Assembly (NCBI GenBank): GCA_030141605.1
Contig: JAQGDQ010001104.1
Span: 1 to 62,484, forward strand
Direction of reading: 5' to 3'
Length of the DNA stretch: 62,484 bases
Origin: Tubiluchus corallicola
Taxonomy: Eukaryota > Priapulida > Priapulimorpha > Priapulimorphida > Tubiluchidae
A program made the position numbers and the translations under genes. Shown here piece after piece: positions 12,426 to 26,200 of the stretch. A model generated the notes under the pieces. That model ran no database searches, had not been told where the DNA came from, and worked only from the letters and a program-made list of their open reading frames with translations. Position 1 is the stretch's first letter, and the number at the start of each line of letters is the position of its first letter.

Positions 12426-12840
12426 AGACGATGGCGAAAACAACAACAACACTTTGAATTTGCATTGAATTTGAACAATTTAATAAGTGCAAACCTAGTT
12501 TTACTTTATTTTTAAAATAAAAATTGCAACTGCACTTGTAATTCTTTCAAAATAAATGTTGGCCTATCAAGTGTCGAGTTGGTGCAACTTATCCAGTGGG
12601 AGGCGCACATATCAGTTTCAGTAATAGTTGCATGTGGTTTTGACCACAAGTTGTTTGCCACATGCCACACAGTTATACATATATAGGTTAACAGCATTTC
12701 TGCTGCTGTGCTGACTGACCAGCACATGAATCCTAGCATCTTGGCAGTTTGCTCTGGTAAGGCTTAAGCGGGGGTTATAAGAATCAACTAACAACTGGAA
12801 GTGAATGGGAAACAGTACCAATGCTCTAGAGTGACGAATC

Positions 12841-12873
12841 ATGGCTAATCACAGTGATAAAGCTTTTGAAAAG
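12841..12873 (+). CDS. Inferred first coding exon of the SLC22 gene
   Basis: ATG followed by 11 codons ([11 protein letters not shown]) and a donor gtatgtg in phase 0. Exon 2 opens in phase 0 with [13 protein letters not shown] before the conserved [10 protein letters not shown]. The 4.9-kb intron between them holds two hAT MITEs and two TA MITEs. Confidence 0.6.
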
Positions 12874-15800
12874 GTATGTGCATCACGTGAGTTTTACAAG
12901 CCGTAGTGTTACATTCAATTTTGACGGCTAAAAGGCTTGAATGTTTTATTTCTTGGCGTTTGTAACAAATTGTAAATTTACAATTTGTAAAAAAAATAAT
13001 TTGTGTTCTAAAATTTAACAAAGAATTCTAATAGGATTACTATAAAATGTCTTTGTTGCTTATTTCTTAGCGTTTGCAAAAAACTGTGTGTGAAATTGAT
13101 GATTTAATCGCTAACCAACAACGTTGATAAGAAATCGCCCAAAAAGATCTTCAGCCTTTTATTTCTTAGCTTTTGCATCGGATTTAACAGGAATTAATTG
13201 ATTATTTAATTACTTACACACAAAAACACAATAAGAAACTACTCAAAAAATGTCTGTGTTGCTTAATTCTTAGCGATTTCAACGAATTATGCAACGAAGT
13301 AATTGGCGTTTTAAAGCCTAAAAAAACAAATATAGGTTTTACACGTCAAATGTAGACACAGGAAACTTCAAATGTGACTTAGGTAAGTCAAATGTAGATG
13401 CATTACTTTGAATAAATAGGTAATTAGCTCATTTAAGTGCAAATAACAAAAAGATAAACCAAAGATTGTAATCACCTCTTTCATAACTTTGAAAAATGTG
13501 TTGTTTATCCCTTCCCAATGAACAGTGAATCACTAATTAGTTTTTTAAGTAATGCATTAGCACTGCATTAATGAATTAGTTTCTCTCAAGAAACATTGTT
13601 TATTTTAAGAATGCATTTTTTTCTCTAACAGTTCCAATGGTATGTAAAGTTTACAAAAATATTAGTGAACCATTAGTAGACCTATAAAGTTATTATTTTC
13701 ATAGCAGTTATTAAATCAAGATTAAAGGAGATTAAATTTTACTTCCTTAAACTTTACCACCTATCCACATTTGAGATACCAATGTCACATTTGACTTGAC
13801 ATGTGTCTACATTTGACTTACCAAAAACGCTTAAGATTTGTTGAAAACCATTGTTAACACATTTGAACTACCTAAGTCTACATTTGAGTTACCAAGACAC
13901 ATTTGAATTACCTAAATCTACATTTGAGTTAACGCAGGTCTACATTTGACATGTAAAACCTATAGAAATGACATAAAAGGTGTTTGTCGGACAAAGCTTT
14001 CAGAATAAAAAGAATTATTAAACACTGTATAAGTCTTGCAAATGTATTAAGCTGTTGTTAAAGGTAATTACTTAACTTTTTCGCTGTGTAAAGTATTGTA
14101 AACGTATTAGGCTGTGATAAAAGCAAGTGAATAACTAGTTTGCAGTCCACTAATTCCCTAATTATTCAGAAATTAATTCATTCAACCTGTTTTCCAGAGA
14201 TAGGTCTATTTAGGCCCGTTTAGGAAATTTCTCTCTGGAAAAATGGACAGTACATACAAATGTTTTTTCCCACTTAACCATCGACAGATATTAATGATGT
14301 ATTGTAATATGTGAAATGTTTGAACTAAGCAAACTAAAAACGTTGTTTTTCTGTATAGATAAAACTTTACATCGTATACTAACCCACAGGGCCTATTTCG
14401 GGGGAGGGGGAGTGGGGATACTTCCCCGGGGCCTCACCCTCCAGGGGGGTCTCGTGTCGAGGTAACATTTATTTGACAAGTATTAAGGACTGCTCTTGAG
14501 AATAAAGCAGTTTTTCTTTCAATTGTTCTTTCTTTTAACAACTGTATAACTACATATTTTCTCTTCGAAAATGCTTCTCTGGCGTTCTAGCAGTTCAAAA
14601 ATTTTCATGGCCCCGAGGGGACCTCACACGCCACACTTCCCCGGGCCTCGCTTAGGCTGAAATAGGCCCTGCTAACCCATCATGTGACGTTTAACACAAT
14701 CAGTCGACTGTGTATATATTATTGTAATAATTGTCGTCTATCATAGTGTTTTTTAAAATAGTTCGTTAATTTTTTTTTTTTTTATCACAGCAAGAAACAA
14801 CATGTCGTTCTAAGAACAACATTAAAAACCGAATTTATTTTTTTTTGTAGCTGCACTAACACACTCTCCGAAACTTGACCTTTAGGAATAACATGAAAAA
14901 TAAACAAATAAAAACGTCGATTGCAAAAATACATAAAATCAATAATGCAGGAACCAAATTAAATTCACACTGTTTTTGGTGCTTGTTTCTTGGCATTTGA
15001 AAAGAATTAGGTCAGGTATATTTGTTGAAATAATTGCTAGCAAAAATATAACGTTAATGAGAAACGACTTCAAAAAGTCTTTGTTTATTATTTCTTGGTA
15101 TTTGCAACGCAATTACAGTATTTAGTTGGTGATTTAATGTTTACAAACAAGGCTAATGATAAGAAACTACTGAAAAAGTTCTTGTTTGGTTTTTTGCGCT
15201 TTGAACTAATCATGTCAGGAATTAATTGGTGTCTTAAGCTCTGTAAGAAACTATTCATGAAGATCTTAAACGGTTTTCATAGCATTTGCAAGTGATTACT
15301 TTTAAAATTAATTGTATAATAATTAATACTATTATTAATAACAATAATCTTAATAATCTTTCAACATTTTTAAAACTGATACCTTTCTTGCCGCTTTAAT
15401 AATAAGTTTTGACCAACATTTATTCTCTCTCTCTCTCTTCTTTCTTCCTCTCTCTCTCTCTCCATTTCTCTCTCGCCCCTCTCTCTCTTTTTCTCTCTCT
15501 TTCTCTCTCTCTCTTTCTTTCTCTCTCTCTCTCTCGCTCCTCTCTCTCTCTTTCTCTCTCTCCTCTCTCTCTCTCCTCTCCTCTCTCCTCTGTCTGTCTG
15601 TCTGTCATTATTCATCATTATTTACAATATTATTATTATTATTTATTAATATTATTGTTTATTACACAAAGTACTGATGGAACAACATCGAATTTCCATG
15701 CTTATAAAAAATTTGCGTACAGGCCTCTGGTGGCCTTCACACCCAACTTACGGAATATGTTAGGAACAGCGACTCGCAAAACTCATGCAAGATCTTTTTC

Positions 15801-17139
15801 CAACACCAGCTGTTTCACAAGCGTGTCTGTTGAACGGGTTTGGGGTTGGTTGAAGTTGAAGCGTGCAGGGTTGAGGTCCGGTGAATTTACACGCCATTCA
15901 ATTTAATAGAAAAAAAGAGCAACTCGGAGTTCAGGTCGCTGCCCCGACATTTCAAGGTTAACAGCTGTAAAAACTTTGAGGGCATGATAGGCTCGCTATT
16001 GTTTCAGCAGCACTTTGATGTAGTCCTACTGAATTATTTTGCATAGAAAAAAATTACATAAGAAAGACCAGTTTATTTTCACCAACGTACAGGGCCTATT
16101 TCAGCCTAAGCGCCGGGGGCGGGATGGTTGGCGCCTAGAAAATTTTTGAACTGCTAGAACGCCGGAGAAGCATTTTCGAAGAGAAAATATGGAGTTATAC
16201 AGTATGTTCGCAAAAAAATAATGTTACCTCGGCGCGAGGCCCCCCTGGAGGGTGAAGCCCCGGGGAAGTATCCCCACTCCCCCCCCCCTGAAATAGGCCC
16301 TGCCAACGTATCTTGGTGGATTAATCATAATAATTAACTATAGGTTTTACATGTCAAATGTAGACCTGCGTTAACTCAAATGTAGATTTAGGTAATTCAA
16401 AGGTGTCTTGGTAACCCAAATGTAGACTTGGGTAGTTCAAATGTGTTAACAATGGTTTTCAAGAAATTTTAAGCGTTTTTGGTAAGTCAAATGTAGACAC
16501 ATGTCAAGTCAAATGTGACATTGGTATCTCAAATGTGGATAGGTGGTAAAGTTTAAGGATGTTAAATTTAATCTTCTTTAATTTTAATTTAATAATTGCT
16601 CTTAAGACTGTGAAAATAATGGCTTTATAGGTCATCACTAATATTCTGTAAACTTTGAACTATAAACTGTAAATTATAGATTTTCGTCAACCATTCAGTG
16701 TTTAATAGAAGCCCCTGTCTTTTACTGCTGTGTTTCGGTAATTATGCGGTAATTTTCATCTGCTCGTGAGCAAGTTTTACCTCATGTGCTGGTCTCCAAA
16801 ACTGAAATTTTCAGATAAAATATCTGTTTTGCAAATGACAAAATTATAAATTATCCAAGCAAAGAATAGAAATGAATGGAAACGTTAAGTTATATTCCCC
16901 GTGTGCCAGGTTGTCTAACCGTCTGGGCAAGACATGTAATCCTAATGCTTTTTAGTTCGAACAGTCAAACAACAATGTTGCAGTTTTTCAAAAAATAATC
17001 AGTTTGAGCAGGCTGACGGTCATATTTCTTAAGTTAAACCTAATCTGACAGTGCTACTAGCGTGCAATAATAGGTCAGTCAAAATAGATTTTTCTTCATG
17101 GCCCAATCCATCCATCCATCCATCCATCCATCCATCCAT

Positions 17140-17175
<36 letters not shown>

Positions 17176-19369
17176 CCGTCCGGTGCCTAAATCCCTTTTA
17201 TATCAGGGCGAGTAGCAATGTATATTGTACTACTAGGCTAATTTCTACTCAAAAACGCTAAGGCGCACACATATGCTTGCTCTACTGCTACAACACCACA
17301 AAACAAATTTGGGTTTATAAATTTTATACCGCCATTACACCCAGCTAAATATACATTACTCTTTATCTTTTCAGCTTTAAAGTTATACATTCACTATGCT
17401 TCTTCTTTTGACCATTATGTCCTTCAGTAGGCAGACTGCATAAATTTCTCCCTCTCCAAATAACAGCCATCTCAAGTATTCTTCATCAGTTACTCCTTGC
17501 CAAGGGACCTTGTTTCTCATCTGTGTGTACAATTCACAAATGTTAGGACGGCTGTCGACATCTCTGCTGAGTGTCCTCTAGTTTGTTTGGGAGTTTGGGG
17601 AATAAAAATCAACCACCATCGTTGCCGGAAAACGAATATTGCCTAACGTCATCATGTATAAGACAATGGTGATGACGTAGTTATACCGATTGTCATTTAT
17701 TCCAATTTGCACAATTAGTATTCTATTTTCTGTTTTCAGGATACGAAAAATAAAACAAAAGCCAAAGATGGGGAGCCAATGTTCGTTGACGACGTGCTTG
17801 ATTATTTTGGACGATACGGTCGTGTGCAAATGGTAGTGTTTTTGCAAATCAGCTATTACATGCTCATCTCGGCGTGGCATGCTTTGGGAATCTCTTTTCT
17901 TGGAGCGACTCCAGATCACCATTGCAAAGTACCTCCAGATTCAGACTATATCATACCAGTTGAGTACAATGCTAATGGTGAAAAGGTGATAGACAAATGT
18001 CACCTTTTGAACATAACTAGCAACGATCTTGTCAAGTGTCCTTATGGTTGGTGGTATAGCGATGAGTCCACGATTGTGGCTGAGGTATATTACGGTTGCA
18101 TTGAAATTATGAAAGATGTCAAGCAGTGCTTCACTCTAAGATCAGTTCTTAAAATACAATGTTTTTTAAGTTAAAAGTCAACTGATTAGTCCTATTTACA
18201 TCGACAACTTAACTTCTACTAAAAATTTTAAAATTTTCGTGCTGTTAATGTTATTTATTAGAGATCAATATTTTTCGGCGCGCGGTAAGTTTGGTACAGA
18301 AAAGTTTGGTACGGGTAATTTTGGCACAAGGAAATTTTGGCACCGGGAAAATTTGGTACTAGAAATTTTTGGTATGCGGTAATTCTAGTACTGGGTTAAA
18401 TTTGGTACAGGGAAAATATGGTACTAACGAAGTTTTGTCGGGCATTTTTGGTACAAGTAAAAATTTTTGCACAAAACTTTCTTTCTTTGAACCAAATTTC
18501 CAAGTAAAAAACCTTCCTAATAACAAATTTTCCTCGTACCATATTTTCCCAGTGCCAAAACTTCCTTGCGCCAATATTTCAAGGTAGTACTAAACAACCC
18601 TGGTACCATATTTTCCTCGTATCAAACGTTCCTCATACCAAATATACCTGTATCAAAATTATTACATACCGAAAATTCCTAGCACCAAATTTTCTAGGTA
18701 CCAAAATTTCCTCGTACCAAAATTACCTGTACGAAACTTACTTGTACCAATCTTTGGTTACTTTACAGTGGGACTTGGTGTGTGACAAAACCATACTTGT
18801 CCAGACGTCACAAGCGGTCTACATGGGTGCTAGAATGGTTGGTGCTTTGATAGCACCCACAATAGCCGATTATGTGGGGCGCAAGTACGTGGTAATTATC
18901 TGTGGAGTAGTTTGGGGAGTCATTGGTATTATTGTGGCATTCGTCGACGACTTCATCCTTTTCACTGTTCTGCGAGGAGCAATTGCTGCTTCAGAGATGG
19001 TAAGTTTGGAATACCCTGCCATCAAATTTAAAACAAATCAAGTCTTTCGACGAATTCAAATCAAAATTAAAAATACGTACATTAAATCGTTTTGAAAACC
19101 CAACATACGTAAACGATAATATATATTCATCCACAAATTTTATTTATCCATGTCCATTTTAAATTATATGTATATATTGTATATAGTCTATTATAATTTC
19201 CATGTAATATTATAATGTATAATTTGTTTTAAATTTTTGGCACAGTAGTTTTTAGTTTGCACTGGACGCATTTGCCTTTAACAGTTGTGTGAATTTTATT
19301 CTCAAGCTGCGATGTTGTTTTATGCTTTTATAGTTATGAATATCGATTTTATATGGCAAATAAAGATTG

Positions 19370-19408
<39 letters not shown>

Positions 19409-20135
19409 TAGACTGTAAAATCTCGCTAGCTTACGTTTTCTACTTTTCGCCAAGTCACTATCCCACGGCCAAGAATATGATGGCTACTATGAATATGAGT
19501 ATGAATACTGATTTCGTGATGAATTCATTAATGACATTATGACGTTGAATTCAATTTGTAACAGAGTTTTTAGTTTTTACTGACACCGGGTCATTAGTTC
19601 AATCTACCATCGTTCAAGATTCATGGTTCGTTCATTACACTTAACACACTGCCGGTAATAATTTCTACAGTGCCTTAAAAAGCACACGTTCAGAGCGTTG
19701 GATGCCAAAGTCACAAGGTACCCTGACGGTTTGACAAGAAAATTGAAAGGCGAAATAGCGATAAAACGAGCAAACAGTTCTTGTCAGTCCGGGATAGTAA
19801 TGGAAGAGGAAAAGTTGGAAGAAAAAGAAAAAAGTAAATTTGACTGACTAGAAGATTTGACGAGTGTCAAGATGAGTGACCGACCATATGAAATAAATAT
19901 ATTGTACAATTAGTCTTACAGCCTGAAAACTATTGCTGTACCAATGCAAGTCTTAAGATAACTTTTCGATAAAATACTAAAAATACTATTTAAGAGAATG
20001 TAGGGAGTCTATCTATCTATCTATATAGAATCTATCTATCTATCTATCCATCCATCCATCCATCCATCCATCCATCCATCCATCCATCCATCCATCCATC
20101 CATCCATCCATCCATCCATCCATCCATCCATCCAC

Positions 20136-20233
<98 letters not shown>

Positions 20234-20244
20234 CTATCTATCTA

Positions 20245-20332
<88 letters not shown>

Positions 20333-22408
20333 ACGTCTTCACCAAAGTTTGTGCTGACAATAAAATTATTTTTGTAAATAAATTTGGGGGAGGGACAAAA
20401 AGACTTTGAGGAAAGGGCTTACATTTCCTTTAAGTATAACTATTAAACAAGAACATTATCTCCTTCCAGGTTAAGTGATACATGATGAACGACTAAAATT
20501 CGAATTTTTATTTTTAATAGGGAGGTTTACTTGTAGCCTACTGTTTAGTATCCGAGTACTACAGTACAAGACATCGAGCATTTGCAGCTAATGGGATCTA
20601 CCTGTCCTGGGCTGTGGGCCTCATGACGCTGCCTGGAATTGCATATCTTGTCCCCAATTGGCGATATTTGCAGTTGATCATTTCTGCTCCTCTTTTGCTG
20701 ATTGCGACTGGATACTGGTAAAAGATTATAATTTCTTTCAAAATTTTTAGCACGTCTAGCGATCCGCTCTAGGCACTTCCTATTCCTGAGCCACCACCCA
20801 TAGCCCACGTGCATGAACTGTCTACTGTACAGTAAGTTAATGTACTGAATCTACTGACCACAGCATACGTAAACTAAGCTGATAGAGAGACCAGCTGCAA
20901 AAGCGTATATAGACGTTGTTTATGGACAGAATAAGCCACTGCATGGGCAATAAGAAGATGTGTAAGCAATATAAGCAATATAATACTAGTTGCTTAGCAA
21001 TCATAGGTCAAAGTCTAGACATCCTATCACAACATCTCGTTTATTTTGCATAGGACTATTCCCGAGTCTATCCATTATCTGGTCGCCCAAGGCCGATTAG
21101 AGGAAGCTGCAGACCTTGTGATAATGAAAGCCAAATTTAGCAGAATTTCGCTTCCAGAAGGCCTCAAATTGAAGGCACCCCAAGAAGAGCAGCTGAGTGA
21201 AACTAACGAAAGAACCAAGAATAATCTAATAGGGGTGGCGCTGACACCATATTTAAGGACCTATGCATTTTTCATGGTGCTAGTGTGGTAAGAACGATGT
21301 CGAATTCTAGAATTCAATTATGTAGCTTATTATTAATAAAATTTCCAGGACTTTATTAAATTTATGAAATCTCTCACATTTGACTTCATACCTCTGTAGA
21401 AGCTCCCGGGATATGAGCCTTGTGTTACTTAACCCTTTCAGGCCCAAATTATTTTTTTAATAAGAAAAAAATTTTTGGCTTGGTACTTTTGTTCAGTATA
21501 TCCATCTTGTTTACATAATAATTATTTTTTTCTACCTGTGCCCGCGTGCTAAATATAGCCTGTATCCCACGGGATACATTGGGATTCAATGGAAGCATAA
21601 AATGTGATTCATTTTGCAACTGCTGATAATTTTTTAAAGTAATTAAGACATTTAGTATGCATGCTATGCTGATCTGTACGAAGTCGTCTCTAAAGTACTG
21701 TACCTTACACAGTTTTTTGTGTTATGTAGATTTTCTAGTTTACCATTTTATCACTATTTTTAGTATATTGTTATTGGCTTAAATCAAAATAACTATTAAC
21801 AGATCAAATAACTGTCAGTTTTAGAATTTTATTAATTTTAAAGGCATAAAATATTCTCGTATCCCACGGGATACAACGGGTATGAAAGGGTTAAACAAGC
21901 CTTAAAAACACTTACACAGTCACACACCGATGAGACGAATTTTAATATGCATTGTGTGGTCTGCTATGTTATTCGTTTGACTAGCATATCATCGAATTTT
22001 GTAGGTTTGTCAATGCGCTAGTCTATTTTGGTTTATCTTTGGGAACAAACACATTAGCAGGAAACAGATATCTCAACTTTTTTCTCTCTGGAGTCATAGA
22101 AATACCAGCTTACGCAGCTTGCATGTATTTGCTGAAACCGTAAGTAGATCTGTACTTCTTTATCCTGACCGAAGTCATAAAGAAAGTTAGGTGATGTATG
22201 TCTTTTTAGAGGACATTTCCGAATTTTTGTTTGCGTGTTATGATCGTCGATCATTGTGTCGACATTTGCATTTTGTCTGTTAGGCTATCATTGTTACATG
22301 AAAATCACCCTTTTCACCACCACCTCTCCATCGTTGTCGTCACCGTCATCACCTTTTTCACCACCGCCTCGCCATTACTGTCGTCGTCGTCGTCGTCATT
22401 ATCATCAG

Positions 22409-22447
<39 letters not shown>

Positions 22448-22976
22448 ATTCTTCTCTTTATTGTACTCTTTGTTGTGTAAGATACAACCAGCGTTACTAC
22501 TACCATAGTTCTCTTTGATTCATCATTATTGTTATAATCATTAGCATTGTTATTAACTTTTTTTGTGCATTTTTTTGTAAATTAGCCAGTTAAAACTAGC
22601 TTATCCCTTAGCCAACCACTTACGACAATTCTGTCTGCGTAAATCTACACATTGCTTAGAATATCAACATTATATGTATTTATTATGCCTTTATGTCCAT
22701 GATATTTATGTTCAAATTTAAACTTAATCTCAATAGTTTTACACACCTTATTCTGAAATCTTCGTCAAGATAATTGCGCGTATTACTAATGGCAACATTA
22801 CTTACAGGGTGGTTGACTTTGGTAACTTTTAGTTTTTCGCCACCCTTTCACCAATCACTTGAACATCATTAACTCAGATAATTTATTCATTTAATAATCT
22901 TGTCACTTTGTATCATATTATCATATTATCGTTTCATGCTTTGTGTTTTTCTAGTAAAAAAGGTGATAAATAAAGA

Positions 22977-23051
<75 letters not shown>

Positions 23052-23110
23052 CTACCTACCTACCTACCTACCTACCTACCTACCTACCTACCTACCTACC
23101 TACCTACCTG

Positions 23111-23163
<53 letters not shown>

Positions 23164-23228
23164 CTACCTACCTACCTACCTACCTACCTACCTACCTACC
23201 TACCTACCTACCTACCTACCTACCTACC

Positions 23229-23271
<43 letters not shown>

Positions 23272-26200
23272 GACATTGATTTGCCAAATCTACTTTAATT
23301 TGGCGAAAAAATCAGTAGTATGCCAGCGCCCAACATCGCGGCCAGATCTAGAAGGTTTAGATTTTCGTATGAAAAATTGAAGGGTCTTTCACAAATCATT
23401 TTTTCTAGATGGGGGCGGAGAATTCCTACGTTGGCTCTTCATGTAATAGCCGGCCTTCCGTTACTCATTACTTATTTTATCCCAGAGAAAACTGGTAAGT
23501 ATCGATGTTTCACCATTGCCTAATTATTTAGATCAATAAGTTAGGTCATGTATATACTTATGATCCTTGCATAGCAGGTCATGTGTGTTTGTTTGTTTGT
23601 ACAACTGCTTCCAACTTTGCTGGTAAACGATGTTAGTTTACTATTATGCCTATAGTATCATATGAATTTACCGCTGTGCTCAAGCATAAGCTGCCGAATT
23701 TGTGCAGTACGGTACGTCACAAACTAACACATCTGAACTGTGAGGTGCAGCACCTGTTTCTAGCGCAATGCGTTTCCGAAATGCAGGCGTGAGCGCCCGT
23801 GTATTTCCACATATTGATGCAGTACTATACGGTTTGGTAAGCAAAAGTGAACGTGTTTGTAATAGTTCAAATAGCAAAATGATGCAAGACTTTGGCAGAC
23901 GTCATCATTAAATTCTTACAAAGAATGTAAATTCTACTCCACAAATAGTCACCATAAAAGATGACAAAACATGACCTATGCATTGCAACAATAATCCAAA
24001 AACCTTTGAGATATGAGACTTAAAAAGCAAAACCGGACCCAATCTTAAACTGTAGGTAAAAATAATCTACTCTTTAAAATATTGAAAGGAAACATACTGT
24101 TTTTTTCAAAAATGACTTTCATAAAAGAATTATAATTACACAAACACAATTTCGCATTCGCGCTACTAGTTCTTTGCTCTTACATGCATTTTGCCATCCG
24201 CTAGTTAGACGGGCACTCACGCCTGCATTTTGGAAACGCATTGCGCAAGAAACAGGTGCTGTACGTACCTCTCAGTTCAGATGTGAGGTACTGCACACGT
24301 TTGACAGCTCATGCTTGAGCACAGCGGTAAATTTGAAATTTGAATTTTTATCTTGAAACTTGCCTAATTTTAGTGCAACACACTGAATATCTTACAGTAG
24401 CAATTTTCTCTTTTACAAACACGTGCAACACGCTCGTGGAATAATTTTGCTGTTGAAAATTATGTTAGTTTGTGATGTCATCAGCAGTTGGACTCGCCCT
24501 TCGTTAATTCTTTAATTAAGTTTCTAATCTGTAATTTAATTATCAAAAACGCCTTTGCAGTATTAATTGTATTAAAATGTATTCTTTTTATCGGATTTGA
24601 AAATGGGGTAGTATATGAAAAATCATCATGTCTTCATAATACGTAAGATAAGATAATGCGTATCTAACGTAAGATATCTTCGTAAGATAATGCGCATATA
24701 ACGTAACTGTGACATTGTGTAGCTTTTTGTATTTTATTTTCGTCACACGTAGTTAGTTAAGCCACAAAATCGATGACGACTCTCCGTAGTTGTTACAGTT
24801 ATTGTCAAAACTTGAATATTCTGAACGATGACCTATGAATAAGACCTATTACCTATGAAGTAGATAACAGAATTTGATCTAGATCTGGGTCTTCTGCATT
24901 CTCTAGATACACATTTAGCGAATTGTAACGATGTTTGTCACACAGAACTTGTGACAGAAAGAAAGAACATTACCTTTGTAAGAGTAAGCCACATTGACCA
25001 CTGATGCACCCAAGTCATTTGGCAATTCGGTTTCGAATTCTTCATCTTTACTGTACTCGTTGTTTATCTATGACACCATTAACCTCACTAGAAACATGAT
25101 TGTTATAATCAAAATTCTTATAATTATAGCGTAGTTATCTTTTTTTTAGTTTTTTAACGATTTTGTAAATTAGCCAGTAAAAGCAAATGATATGTTGCAA
25201 CATTTTGTGATTATTCAAAAGTCATTAGTCATTATTCATACGGCATTGTTCAAAAGTCAACGACAAGTACACACTCTGGCCACTTAATTATTGCCTTTGA
25301 AACACCGATGTTTACTTAGCGTAGTTAAGCTATATTTTTTCAAACAATAACTATATTTTCCACGTGAACTTTTCGACGACTCAATAAAAATTCATTTATA
25401 AAGATATCATCCTAGTTATACGAAATTTGGGTAAAAATTGACCTTGCAATTCGAAAGTTACTTCAACATTGTTCACAAAAATACCAAGTGTGAATTAAAC
25501 TAACCATAACTGCAAAATGGCCGTGATTTGGCGGTGGTGATAAGTTTGATAATCACGTGGAATTTTTTATTAAAGTGAATTTTGCTAACAAATGCATGCT
25601 TCAATAATGATACAGAACAAGAATCATTGTTGCAGGCGACACGGACTTATCGCCATTGATAACTACACTGAACCTTATAGGAAAGTTTGGCATCACTGCA
25701 ACGTTTAGCGCCATCTATTTGATCACTTCAGAAATTTATCCAACAGTTGTGCGGTAAGTACAATTTACTGTTTCTTCTATTCTACCTGATTATCAAAATT
25801 GCTATGATTATAGCAATAGTTATCATCCATTAAAGTTTTATAGTTTATTAGTGATTTTGTAAATTAGCCAGTAAAAACTGGCTTAGCCATGTGATATGTC
25901 GTAACATTAATATCATCGATTTCATTGTATCTGTATCTTCTGGTCCATTCGACAACGGTCGCAGGCTTAGGTCAACTAACAACTTTACTAAACTAACTAA
26001 ACTAAAAGAAAAACGAAGCGTTTTTAACTAAAAGAAAAAGAAAACCTTAAATAAAAATGGAAACTGTCGTTTGTTATTAAAATGAATTAGTTCATATGCA
26101 GTCGACACCTGGCTAACTATAGGCAAGTGAAGATGTTCTTATTATTAGTATTTGAAAATGTTTCTGAAACTGTTATAGGCAATTCTTGCTATTTTTATGT

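Noticed and set aside
17779-18174. SLC22 exon 2 read through to the stop at 18174
   Set aside because: A consensus donor at 18085 splices GAG to TGGGACTTGG in exon 3, restoring the conserved family sequence; the tail after it is intronic.
22900-23298. 132-codon Tyr/Leu/Thr-rich ORF
   Set aside because: Translation of the TTAC/CTAC microsatellite tail.
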